The position numbers and the translations under genes were made by a program. The notes beneath the pieces are model-generated. The model was not told the origin of the DNA. It did no database searches and worked only from the letters and a program-made list of their open reading frames with translations. Of a stretch of DNA of 64,000 bases, positions 11,822-21,260 are shown piece by piece (position 1 is the first letter of the stretch; every line of letters starts with the position of its first letter). This DNA is from Oscillospiraceae bacterium (GTDB taxonomy: Bacteria > Bacillota > Clostridia > Oscillospirales > Acutalibacteraceae). The stretch covers positions 1 to 64,000 of the forward strand of contig JAISNY010000012.1 in the NCBI GenBank assembly GCA_031275995.1. The letters are read 5' to 3'.

Positions 11822-12051
11822 CCTGACTTCCCCTATTCCATTTTTAAAAATACAATTTCGAACATTCTACATCTATTTTTTAAATTTTCCAACATATTTC
11901 AAACTAAAGTATCGCCGAATGAGTATAAACCTATCATAAATAATAAAGTGAAATTTTCAATCATTTCCAAACTTTTGTAACAACAGCAGGTTTTCGAACA
12001 AAAGGACGATCTATTTGTTCAACAGTGCAAATATGCGCTTTTCCAACGATA

Positions 12052-12127
12052 TGGTGGACGTTAACGGGCTCGAACCGCTGACCTTTCGCACGTCAAGCGA
12101 ACGCTCTACCTGCTGAGCTAAACGTCC
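12052..12127 (-). tRNA. tRNA-Val (anticodon GAC), CCA encoded
   Basis: Reverse complement GGACGTTTAGCTCAGCAGGTAGAGCGTTCGCTTGACGTGCGAAAGGTCAGCGGTTCGAGCCCGTTAACGTCCACCA folds as a cloverleaf; anticodon loop TTGACGT. Confidence 0.93.
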
Positions 12128-12230
12128 ATAGGCAAGATTTTGCCACAATAATAAAACGAATGCAATAGTTATTTTTAAAGGGCATTGTTGAAATATAGAC
12201 ACATTTATATTTTGGGGTGCTTAAATTTTT

Positions 12231-12260
12231 TTGACAAATAAATAAAATTGATAGTATAAT
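12231..12260 (+). promoter_or_regulatory. Consensus sigma-A promoter for orphan gene at 12310
   Basis: TTGACA, 18-nt spacer, TATAAT; GGGAGG ribosome site before the ATG at 12310. Confidence 0.75.
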
Positions 12261-12309
12261 TTGGACAGGTATTTTTATGTGGAAATAATTTTAAGGGAGG
12301 AGTCTTAAT

Positions 12310-14835
12310 ATGCACAATAAGATTGAAAGTTGTTTATTAAAGGTTATTGGTAACAAAAAGTTGTTTGATGAATGTGTGAATATAGAAAATCAGGGTGAGC
12401 TTCATGAGTTTTTAAGGGCGAACGTTGATTCTTCTTTGACCCGCGAAGAATTAAGTGGTTTTGTCTCAAATTTGCAAACGGCCAAAGAAGTTTCTCCGCA
12501 AAAGAGAAAAATGAAAAAAGGCTTGATCAAGGTGCTTGCGGCCCTAATCGCGATTCCTGCTCTTTTTACAGGCGTCTCTATGATGGGTCGCAAGCCGGAA
12601 GCAGCTAAGGTTACGGCGAATCCTCTTGTGGGAACGCGTTTTAAAATCCCTGACGATATGCGTGTAATCGCTGCTTTTGAAGACGGGACCGGTAGGCCTG
12701 TATATACGGTTGTTCCGAAAGATATGGAAGCAGATTTTGATGAAACTACCGATTCTATTTTCTATATTAATGTTCCAAAAGCAAGGACTTCAATTTATAA
12801 TGAGGCTGTATTGGCTTTATTTGGTGGTGTGCCAAATACAAAAATAGGTGCTCAGGAATGCTCTCAAGCTTTTAGGTATGCCATTGAACAGGAAGGACTT
12901 TTTAGTGATAGCGGTCGAGTTGTTTTTGGTTTTATTAACGATGCTGCGACTCTTCAGGCAACTAATTTCGATAAAGGCACAGTTTTCGTTGTTATAAAAG
13001 GTGCTAAGTTGAATTTAGTGACTTTAAATGGTGATGCTGCTAATATTTCGGTTGAATATGATAGTCACGAAGATGTAGATGTAGATCGGGGTCTGGATCC
13101 GGTTTTTAAGACCTACCTTTTAAAGATTACTGGTGGCGGTGGCGGATTCGTTACCGTTGAAGTTGATCGAAGATTATCACTTTTAAATTGTTTTTCTAAT
13201 GTTGTTAATTCTGCTCTTACAAGGTGTTGGGGGCTTAGATATGGTGGATCTGTAGGCTTGACCGAAGTTAGTCTTTCAGGTGATGATGAATTAACAGTTG
13301 GTGATTTCAAGGCTTTGGCTCAGAATCCAGGGCAGTGGACCGACTTAGTACCGTTTGACGACGCTGGTTTGAGACAAATACAGAGAATTAACCGGGCGGC
13401 TGAAGAGTCTGCGAATCGTGCTAAAAGCGAACGAGAAGGGAAAATTAGAAAGGGTGTACTTTCTAGTTTTTTTGCTGACAGAGTGAGACCTGTGTATCTT
13501 AGTAAGTTTAGTTTGCGGGAGAGTTTTTGGTCTTCTTCCAATGCCGATTTAAATAAAACGTATTTTTTGCTCCTTGCAAGAAATAAGAAGAGTGGGGCTC
13601 TTGTTCCCATTCACCTTGCTGACCTTGCTAAATGTGACCGTGACCGTGAGTCAGTTTTTCAACCCACGGATAAGCAAGTTTTAGAAAAGATCGTCGACAG
13701 AATAGCAAAATTAATGCATAACGGTAAGGTTGATTTTTATTCTGCGAGGAATCTTCCACTAGATGGAGGAGGAATGCCAAGCTTAAAATGTGGATGTATT
13801 TGGGATCGTTCGCCTGATTTTGAAACTTTAAAATCATACAGGGGTGAAGCGCAAGGTGGCTCAACCGATTCGATTCACCTTTTTGGTGGTTTAGCTTTTG
13901 TTGACAAATATAGAACTTTCTATTTGGACGAGATAGCAAAACTTAGGCATTGTAATTACTCTGTTTCTATGAAGGACAGCGTTCCTACGGTAGATGATAA
14001 ATGTAATAAGGATGCACTTAAATTTATTTCAAATGGAAAATTATTTAATGAGGTAACAGAAAGATATTTTGTTGGAGCAGAAAAACCAGTAACTAATTCA
14101 GTTGTACTAGCGGTAGTTTTTGAGCCCAGTGATGAAAATCAGTTTGATATGTTTGCAAAAGCAGTGGGGGATTTGTCAGCCAAAGAAAGTTTAACTTTTT
14201 CTACTGAGGAAGACATTTTATCTGCAAAACAGTCAAAAATTTTAGCTGCAACTCAGGAACACCGAGATGAGTTGATAGAATTGTTTAGAGGCGTTGAGGG
14301 AGATAGTGCTGACGCTGATGAAGATCGTGACGCGCTTAGTTGCTCTATTGATGCAGCAAATGCTCGGTTAGCTCCGGCTCCAGCTCCGGCTCCAGCTCCG
14401 GCTCCGGCTCCAGCGGCGCCGGTAATTCAAACTCCGTTTGGAGCGGTAACGAAAAGTAAAGCTTCAGCACCACCAACGGCTTCGTCAACAACACCAACGG
14501 CTACAACAGCAGCGGGTTCAACATCAACGACTTCGTCAACAACAGCAACGGCTGAACCGCCAAAATATTATCCGAGAGAGTTTCTGACACCAGATCCATG
14601 GGGTCCGAGGTATCCAGGTAGGGTACCAACATATGCGGCACCACCGACGCAGGCACCACCGCCGCAACGACTATGGGGGCCATCAGTAGGAGGGTATCCG
14701 GCACCACCGACGCAGGCACCACCGACGCAAACATCACAAACACGACTATGGGGGGCGGCGGCATCAGGACAAGCGCCAACGTCAACTCAGGAGGTGAAGG
14801 ATAGTCTCAAGAAATTTGGTAAATTTAAGATTTAA
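12310..14835 (+). CDS. Orphan 841-aa membrane-anchored protein: Nif11-like N-terminal helix, TM segment, unknown body, Pro/Ala-rich tail with RLWG repeats
   Basis: N-terminal IESCLLKVIGNKKLFDECVNIENQGELHEFLRANVDSSLTREELSGFVSNL, TM GLIKVLAALIAIPALFTGVSMM, (AP)n tail, APPTQAPP..RLWG twice. Confidence 0.6.
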   Translation: MHNKIESCLLKVIGNKKLFDECVNIENQGELHEFLRANVDSSLTREELSGFVSNLQTAKEVSPQKRKMKKGLIKVLAALIAIPALFTGVSMMGRKPEAAKVTANPLVGTRFKIPDDMRVIAAFEDGTGRPVYTVVPKDMEADFDETTDSIFYINVPKARTSIYNEAVLALFGGVPNTKIGAQECSQAFRYAIEQEGLFSDSGRVVFGFINDAATLQATNFDKGTVFVVIKGAKLNLVTLNGDAANISVEYDSHEDVDVDRGLDPVFKTYLLKITGGGGGFVTVEVDRRLSLLNCFSNVVNSALTRCWGLRYGGSVGLTEVSLSGDDELTVGDFKALAQNPGQWTDLVPFDDAGLRQIQRINRAAEESANRAKSEREGKIRKGVLSSFFADRVRPVYLSKFSLRESFWSSSNADLNKTYFLLLARNKKSGALVPIHLADLAKCDRDRESVFQPTDKQVLEKIVDRIAKLMHNGKVDFYSARNLPLDGGGMPSLKCGCIWDRSPDFETLKSYRGEAQGGSTDSIHLFGGLAFVDKYRTFYLDEIAKLRHCNYSVSMKDSVPTVDDKCNKDALKFISNGKLFNEVTERYFVGAEKPVTNSVVLAVVFEPSDENQFDMFAKAVGDLSAKESLTFSTEEDILSAKQSKILAATQEHRDELIELFRGVEGDSADADEDRDALSCSIDAANARLAPAPAPAPAPAPAPAAPVIQTPFGAVTKSKASAPPTASSTTPTATTAAGSTSTTSSTTATAEPPKYYPREFLTPDPWGPRYPGRVPTYAAPPTQAPPPQRLWGPSVGGYPAPPTQAPPTQTSQTRLWGAAASGQAPTSTQEVKDSLKKFGKFKI

Positions 14836-14904
14836 AACCAGGATCAGGATCATGATAATTCCTTCCTTTTTGCGCAGACTATATACGCAAGGGGGATGAT
14901 TTAA

Positions 14905-15633
14905 GTGCCGGAAAGTCGAAATTTTAAGAAGCATAGTTTTTATCTTGCGGTGGGGGTTTGCATTCTTGCAGTTTCTGCCGCCGCTTGGTCCACTTTCGTC
15001 AGTGTGAGAGAGTTATCTGGCCCTGATACAGTTTCTTCAGAACGCAAGAATCGGGGTAGGAAAGAAAAACAAGAAACGGTTGTTCAAAAAGAAACTGTTA
15101 AAGGAAATGCTAATGCTTTTGCGGGTTCGGAGTTGGAAAATTCGAAGCAATCCGTAAGCTTGTCAGATGAAAAGGAAAATATACGTGCGGTTTCTTCATC
15201 TAATATAGATTTTGCTCTTGTTATTCCGTGTGACAAGGTAGTGCGGGGTTACAGCGGTGAAGAATTAGATTACAGCCCTGAGTTTGGAGATTGGCGGATT
15301 CATTCGGAGGTTGATTTTGCGGGTAGAAGGGTGTTAGCCCTCACGAACGGAAAGGTTCTTAGTGTCGATGATGAGCCAGGACTCGGGAAAAAGGTGACGT
15401 TAAATCATGAGATATCAGGAAAGAGTTATACGGGGTGTTACCGCGGGTTAAATACTTGCAACGTATGTCAAGGAGATTCATTAAAGAGTGGCGATATTTT
15501 AGGTGAAATTGACGAAGTTAATGGATGTTTACACTTTTCTCTTAAAGATGATAAAGAGTCCAAGTTTGTTGATCCGGATGAAATTTTAGGGTTGGATAAA
15601 GTTAAGTCGTCTGTAGTCAAACAAGTTTCATGA
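14905..15633 (+). CDS. Membrane-anchored M23/LytM-like protein, SpoIIQ-like, degenerate second metal motif
   Basis: One N-terminal TM; DWRIHSEVDFAGRRVLALTNGKVLSVDDEPGLGKKVTLNHE...GDILGEIDEVNGCLHFSL matches the M23 fold. Confidence 0.65.
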   Translation: MPESRNFKKHSFYLAVGVCILAVSAAAWSTFVSVRELSGPDTVSSERKNRGRKEKQETVVQKETVKGNANAFAGSELENSKQSVSLSDEKENIRAVSSSNIDFALVIPCDKVVRGYSGEELDYSPEFGDWRIHSEVDFAGRRVLALTNGKVLSVDDEPGLGKKVTLNHEISGKSYTGCYRGLNTCNVCQGDSLKSGDILGEIDEVNGCLHFSLKDDKESKFVDPDEILGLDKVKSSVVKQVS

Positions 15634-15986
15634 GTTGTTAGCAGCTAGATTTTTTGGTTTTAACTTGTTTTTAGGCCATATCGGTAGAAGTTTTGCTATT
15701 TAGTAGGTTCTGAGTTATATGGCTGATTTGAGATTTAAAATTTTTACTGCTTAAAGTTTTGTGGGACATTGTGGCAGGTGAGCAGTGAATTATGGTGCCG
15801 CCTGCACTTTTGGCTCCGGTAGTCTTGGTTGGTTTTCGTTATGTTTCTTTAAGTTAAATTTGTCCAAAAAATCTATAAATCTATTAGGAAAAATTTTTAT
15901 AGTAACTTGTTTTGATTTCTATCAACGGCGGTTCGAGTTTTTTACTTAACTTAACGATGGTTATTATGTGTTGAAAGTTAGAAAAT

Positions 15987-17162
15987 CTAGTTTTTCATGT
16001 CTTCTGATAGCGCAATGTTTTCTAGGCATCTTAGTTTTATTTCTAAAACGGCTTTGCCATCTTCTTGGTGTGATTTTGATTCTTTTTCTAAAATTTTCAT
16101 ATCTTTAAATTCTTCGGAATTGATTCTTTGTTCGATTTGGTCTTGACAAATTTTCAGAGCTTCTCCGTATGGAAGTATAATTTGAGTTTCGCATTTCTGT
16201 ATATATTTTTCTTTGTAAGCTCTTATAGGTAAATCGGTCTTAAAGAGTTTGAGAATCTTGTAATATATATGTTTTTCATAAGTTTCATCAGCGTTCTCTC
16301 TAAAATAAAATGGAATTTCTAAACCAAATAACCATAAACGGTATCTGTTTTTTGTTCTTCCGGTTTCGATTTTAACAGTTTGGGAAAGATTGACTTGTTC
16401 AGTAAAGTTTCGTATTGTTTTTGCCCAAACTTTGCCGTCGGCTCTCTCTAATTTTGTCTCATTTTTACCAAGTTCTTTAATCCCACTTATAAGTATTTGT
16501 CCTTTAACGACAGCATCTCCTATGTTAACAACAGAAGTTCCGTTGTAAGTTTCAATTCTTTCAATTTGGCCGTCGATTGCTGCTTTAATGTTGCATGGCA
16601 CAGTATTTGTGAGTATCTCTGGTGTTTTATCTTTTTCTTTTATCGAAATATTTGCATTGCATCCCTGTATGTTAACTGCGCTCCAGGCAATATCGGGTAA
16701 TTTGGCCATTATTGAAGTTTTTGCTGTGTGCGAATCGATATCTCGTTTTATGGCTCCGGGGTAAATTCCTATTTCTTTGACTGCAGAAATGATTTCATTT
16801 TTACTTAAAGTTTTAGTTCCGCTTATATTTATATTCCAAATATAAAGCGAAAGTGTGTGTAAAATTAGAAGATATATGAAAAAACCAAGTAAAACACCTT
16901 TTCTGTGTTGGTATTTTGCCCAAATGAACGGCAGTCCCTTCTTATGAAATATGTTTATTTTAAATTTGTTGTTTCTTATTATATTAGAAATATTTTTATA
17001 TTCGCTCGAAAAAGCTTTGAATTTTAAAGTGTCATTAATTTTTTTAATATCCCATAAATTGATTTTATTTTTTGATGCGTGATTCATAAAATTTACAACA
17101 TTTTTCCCATTTACCTCAAAAATCATGTATCCAAAAATCCATCTAAGTAGTTTAAGAATCAT
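15987..17162 (-). CDS. yqfD: Sporulation protein YqfD
   Basis: IFGYMIFEVNGKNVVNFMNHASKNKI, KKGLPFIWAKYQHRKGVLLGFFIYLLIL, LPDIAWSAVNIQGCNANISIKEK; paired with yqfC. Confidence 0.88.
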   Translation of the reverse strand: MILKLLRWIFGYMIFEVNGKNVVNFMNHASKNKINLWDIKKINDTLKFKAFSSEYKNISNIIRNNKFKINIFHKKGLPFIWAKYQHRKGVLLGFFIYLLILHTLSLYIWNINISGTKTLSKNEIISAVKEIGIYPGAIKRDIDSHTAKTSIMAKLPDIAWSAVNIQGCNANISIKEKDKTPEILTNTVPCNIKAAIDGQIERIETYNGTSVVNIGDAVVKGQILISGIKELGKNETKLERADGKVWAKTIRNFTEQVNLSQTVKIETGRTKNRYRLWLFGLEIPFYFRENADETYEKHIYYKILKLFKTDLPIRAYKEKYIQKCETQIILPYGEALKICQDQIEQRINSEEFKDMKILEKESKSHQEDGKAVLEIKLRCLENIALSEDMKN

Positions 17163-17172
17163 TTTTATTCCT

Positions 17173-17427
17173 CTAGTATAAAAATTCTATTCCAGTTATA
17201 AATCCTTCCACAATCAATGAGTCTGCAGTTAGACATTTTATCGAAAGGTTTCTTCCGCAAAACAATATCGACATATTTTTAACAGCAATCCTTATGGAGT
17301 TTTTCTCATATTTGAGAATTCTCTTTAGGCCTTCGATTTTTACTTCTCGATTATTTGTAACTTCGAGATAAACTTCTGCTGCTGCAGCTTTAACAGGAGC
17401 CGAAATTAGAGAACTAAATCGTTTCAC
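17173..17427 (-). CDS. yqfC: Sporulation protein YqfC
   Basis: EVYLEVTNNREVKIEGLKRILKYEKNSIRIAVKNMSILFCGRNLSIKCLTADSLIVEGFITGIEFLY; upstream of yqfD. Confidence 0.85.
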   Translation of the reverse strand: MKRFSSLISAPVKAAAAEVYLEVTNNREVKIEGLKRILKYEKNSIRIAVKNMSILFCGRNLSIKCLTADSLIVEGFITGIEFLY

Positions 17428-17607
17428 TGCAAAAGCCTCCCTTTAGTGTATTAACATATATATTTAAATTTTGTCATACAAATGCAAGAACAGGAGAACA
17501 AACATGAAATTTATCTCTGTGCTAAAAATTTCTTTACAATATGTCCTTTGCGGATATTTGGGAGGCAAGCATTAATTTTTGATTAATAATTTTTAAAGGG
17601 AATAAAT

Positions 17608-18765
17608 ATGATGTTAATTTTTCGGCTAGGGGAGTTTTTTAAAAATTTTTTTATAATATGTCTTTCGATAATGTTCGGGATAATTATAATCTTTGTTCCA
17701 AAAGTTTCGTCGGATGGCGTTGTAGTTGGTCTTTTATTCTGTTCAGAAGTTCTTATTCCATCTTTATTCCCATTTATGGCACTCTCAAGTTTTATCGTTT
17801 ATTCTGGGGTAGCACAAAAAATTGGAAGTTTTTTTAAACGTTTTACAAATTTTTTATTTTTTTTGCCCGATTCAACTTTTACGGCAATAATTTTGGGCCT
17901 CATTGGGGGCTACCCTGCAGGCGCAAAATGTGTTAAAGATTTATTTGATAAAAAAATGATAAACGAAAAACAAGCTCAAAGAGTTATTTTTTTTGCAATC
18001 GGAGCAGGTCCAGCCTTTGTTATAAACGTTGTGGGAACTATGTTTCTAAGAAACATTAAATTAGGAGCCATACTTTTGGCAGGTCAGATTTTATCGATTA
18101 TTTTTATTGGGATTGCCCTTGGAATTTTTGCGAGATTTTCCGGTGAAAATTTAGAAAATTCTTATGAATTTTTATCTGATAACCCCCCTGATATTCCACA
18201 ATCGATAATCAAATCTTGCGAAAGTACCGGAATGGTTATGATTAACATGTGTGCGTTAGTCGTTTTTTTTAGTGTTTTGATCTCCATTTTAGAAGGTTCA
18301 AAAATTCTGAATATTTTAACCAAATTTTTTGATGAAAATATTTTTTTAGCAAATTTGATTCCTAAAAAATTCAGTTTTTCATTCTTGCTTGCTTTATTAG
18401 AAGTGACACAGGGATGTGCAAGAGCCGCACATCTGGGAGCCTCACCGGAACTTTTTGCATTTCTGATGGGTTGGGGAGGTATCTGTGTTCATTTCCAGGT
18501 TAAATCAATTTTACGTGGTATAAAATTTTCGTATTTGAAGTTCATGTTTTTCAGGTTGATTCAAGCGTTAGGCGCTGCGTCTATAACACACTTTCTAATT
18601 TTACAGTTTAAGGTTGCGACTTCGGTATTTAAAATGTCAAGTTTGGCTTTTGCCCCTAGATGTTCTTCAAATGCTTTCGGAAGTACGGCTTTAATTTTCC
18701 TTTGCGTGTACTTTCTGATTAATTTTCACGAAACCATTTCATTTGAATCAAGAATTATATCGTGA
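17608..18765 (+). CDS. ylbJ: Sporulation integral membrane protein YlbJ
   Basis: SSDGVVVGLLFCSEVLIPSLFPFMALSSFIVYSG, GLIGGYPAGAKCVKDLFDKKMI, GAGPAFVINVVGTMFL. Confidence 0.88.
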   Translation: MMLIFRLGEFFKNFFIICLSIMFGIIIIFVPKVSSDGVVVGLLFCSEVLIPSLFPFMALSSFIVYSGVAQKIGSFFKRFTNFLFFLPDSTFTAIILGLIGGYPAGAKCVKDLFDKKMINEKQAQRVIFFAIGAGPAFVINVVGTMFLRNIKLGAILLAGQILSIIFIGIALGIFARFSGENLENSYEFLSDNPPDIPQSIIKSCESTGMVMINMCALVVFFSVLISILEGSKILNILTKFFDENIFLANLIPKKFSFSFLLALLEVTQGCARAAHLGASPELFAFLMGWGGICVHFQVKSILRGIKFSYLKFMFFRLIQALGAASITHFLILQFKVATSVFKMSSLAFAPRCSSNAFGSTALIFLCVYFLINFHETISFESRIIS

Positions 18766-18890
18766 ATATCTCGTTAAAGTAACTGAAAGTTGCAAATTTT
18801 GGTTAAAGTCGAATAAACTGCTTGTTGTTTTTCTATTTTGAAGTGCTTCCTTCAGCGTATTCAAACTGTTTTTCTATGTATTCTTGGTTC

Positions 18891-19113
18891 TAAACTGGCA
18901 AAAAACCTCGTACGCCTTAGTGGTAGCCATACGTTGTATTAATCCAGAATATGTTGAGAAAGTGTATACCGCTCATTTTGTTTTGCTCGAGATGTATTTT
19001 CTTTAGGTTTTAAACTGGCAAAAAACCTCGTACGCCTTAGTGATAGCTACACGTCGTATTAATCCAGAATATGTTGAGAAGTGTATACCGCTCATTTTGT
19101 TTTGCTCGAGATG
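18891..19113. repeat. Two-copy tandem direct repeat, ~104-bp unit, 120-bp period
   Basis: taaactggcaaaaaacctcgtacgccttag...ccgctcattttgttttgctcgagatg at 18891-18994 and 19011-19113 with few substitutions. Confidence 0.93.
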
Positions 19114-19198
19114 CTACTGCTCTTTTTATTTTTCATCCTCTCTACTCAACCAAACATATTTTCGAATGACTCCAAAAAATGACTGAAATCAGACCAAA

Positions 19199-19534
19199 CT
19201 AAAAACCAAAACCCATGAACCGTTCAACAATGAAAACTGTAGCTGTCGATGCAAGAGAAATCACTAAAAGACCTTGGCCGACTAACCCTAAAACAACTGC
19301 AACAACAACCCCAAACAAAGCTGAAATAGGTGAAGAAGTGGACCTGATAACTTCAGGAACTACCATCGAAGTCAGCACAGCATACATTATGTAATGTAAA
19401 AAAGAACTCAAAAACTTATTTTTTATCTCTTTTTTAAACACAGCCAAAGGTATAGCTTTAATCGAATAACCAACCAAAGCCATAGCTAATATGGCCCAAA
19501 TCAAAAATTGAAAATTCATAAATTTACTCTCCAT
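19199..19534 (-). CDS. azlD: Branched-chain amino acid transport protein AzlD
   Basis: Small multi-TM protein overlapping and downstream of azlC. Confidence 0.85.
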   Translation of the reverse strand: MESKFMNFQFLIWAILAMALVGYSIKAIPLAVFKKEIKNKFLSSFLHYIMYAVLTSMVVPEVIRSTSSPISALFGVVVAVVLGLVGQGLLVISLASTATVFIVERFMGFGF

Positions 19535-20288
19535 TCTCAGATTTTTCTAAAGGATACATACAAGCGCCGATGACAGCCGTAACAACTGCACAAATCATCA
19601 TGGTATAACCAGGAGTAAGTGTAGCTTTTATTTGCGGAATAGCTTCACAAATTAAATTCAAAGCGACTGCACAAAGCACTACCACAGTTACGGGACGCGA
19701 ACCTCTCATGGGCGGGACAACCAAAGCTAAAAACATCGCGTAAAGCGTTATTCCAAAAGCGGAACTCACAGAGGCAGGCATCAACTCTGTCGCCAAAAAT
19801 CCAACCACAATGGCAATCATGTAAGATGCGAAGGGCGGAATGGCAATTCCAAAAAGATAAGAAGCCTTAATTTTGCCAGGCTGACGCATCGCCACCGCAT
19901 AAATCTCATCGGTATTGAAAAAGCCAAATACTAAACGCTCTAAAGTACTCATGTTTGGATCAAGTCTCTGAACCATCGAAAGTGAAAGCAATAAGTACCG
20001 AGAGTTAACTATAAAAAACGTTACAACATAAGCTATTATAGCAACTTCCCCACTGGCAAACAAATTAAGGACAGCAGCCTGCGCTGAACCCGAAATCAAC
20101 AATCCAGACATCAAACTCCAAATCCAAAGAGCCAACCCACACTTCTGAGCACTTATTCCAAGCGCTATCCCAAGCGGCAAATACCCAAGCCCGATAGGTA
20201 CCCCATCCATTATACCTTTCTTAAATAGAGCCAAACCCTTAGAATTACCCACCCAAAAACCTCCAGAGGTTAATTTAAAAACCAACAA
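19524..20288 (-). CDS. azlC: Branched-chain amino acid exporter AzlC
   Basis: GVPIGLGYLPLGIALGISAQKCGL, SGSAQAAVLNLFASG, NSRYLLLSLSM, FNTDEIYAVA. Confidence 0.9.
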   Translation of the reverse strand: MLVFKLTSGGFWVGNSKGLALFKKGIMDGVPIGLGYLPLGIALGISAQKCGLALWIWSLMSGLLISGSAQAAVLNLFASGEVAIIAYVVTFFIVNSRYLLLSLSMVQRLDPNMSTLERLVFGFFNTDEIYAVAMRQPGKIKASYLFGIAIPPFASYMIAIVVGFLATELMPASVSSAFGITLYAMFLALVVPPMRGSRPVTVVVLCAVALNLICEAIPQIKATLTPGYTMMICAVVTAVIGACMYPLEKSENGE

Positions 20289-20363
20289 GGGAATCTTGAT
20301 ATAATTTTATTGAAAAGTCAATTAATTATTCATTAAAAATTTATAAACAAAAAATAAACAAAT

Positions 20364-21260
20364 TTACCTGTTACGCTTTGAAACTTTTTGAATAATATCC
20401 ATTACAAAATTAAGCACAAATATCACCAAAATAAGGACGGAAGAAGCGGCAAATGCAAGCCCAAAAGCATCTTTTGAATTTGCTTGTTTCGCAACTTGAT
20501 AAAGATGCAAGGTTAATGTTCGTCCGCTTTCGAATACGTGACCAAAAATTGAACGAGGCATAGAATAAGCCATTCCTGCCGTGTAAATTAGAGCGGCGGA
20601 TTCTCCGATTACTCTAGCGGCACAAAGTACTATCCCTGTAAAAATTCCAGATAAGGCATTGGGTAAAATTAACTTTAAAATTATTTTAAGTTTACTAGCA
20701 CCAAGCGAGGATGCAGCTTCGAAATAAGTTTTAGGAACAGTGCGCAAAGCTTCTTCAGAAGTTCTTATAACAGTCGGGAGTAGGCACAAAACCATAGTTA
20801 AACATCCTGAAAGAATTGACGTGCCAAGTTTTAGTCCGGAGCAAAAAACATAATATCCAAAGAGCCCGAAAATTATTGAAGGAATTCCGGAAAGAATTTC
20901 TGAGGCAATCTTAACCATTTTAGTAACCCAAACTCTGCGGGCATAAAAAACCAGATAGATGGTCGAACCTACGCCTATGGGAGTAACAATTAAAAGAGTT
21001 ATAATAACCACGTATAGAGTGTTTATTATCATTGGTAAAATTCCACTTTCTTTTGGATGAAGTTCCGAATAAGAATTTTTTATAAAATTAAAACTCAACC
21101 ATGGAAGGCCGTTGAACAAAATGTAATAGATAATCAAAACTATTAAAGAAAATGTTAAAGCGGTTGAAATCCACATAATAAATTTCAATAAAATTTCGAT
21201 TTTATTTCTCTTTTTTGAAACTGATAAAAACAAAGGCGTTCTTTCATGTTCAGCCATCAT
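20364..21260 (-). CDS. pstA: Phosphate ABC transporter permease PstA
   Basis: ESGILPMIINTLYVVIITLLIVTPIGVGSTIYLVFYA and GESAALIYTAG; follows pstS. Confidence 0.85.
   Translation of the reverse strand: MMAEHERTPLFLSVSKKRNKIEILLKFIMWISTALTFSLIVLIIYYILFNGLPWLSFNFIKNSYSELHPKESGILPMIINTLYVVIITLLIVTPIGVGSTIYLVFYARRVWVTKMVKIASEILSGIPSIIFGLFGYYVFCSGLKLGTSILSGCLTMVLCLLPTVIRTSEEALRTVPKTYFEAASSLGASKLKIILKLILPNALSGIFTGIVLCAARVIGESAALIYTAGMAYSMPRSIFGHVFESGRTLTLHLYQVAKQANSKDAFGLAFAASSVLILVIFVLNFVMDIIQKVSKRNR

Noticed and set aside
12011-12202. 63-aa ORF GRLAQQVERSLDVRKVSGSSPLTST
   Set aside because: Translation of the tRNA-Val gene; a common mis-annotated ORF.
18891-19113. Tandem repeat as CRISPR or IS element
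   Set aside because: Only two ~104-bp units, no spacers pattern, no transposase, no terminal inverted repeats seen.
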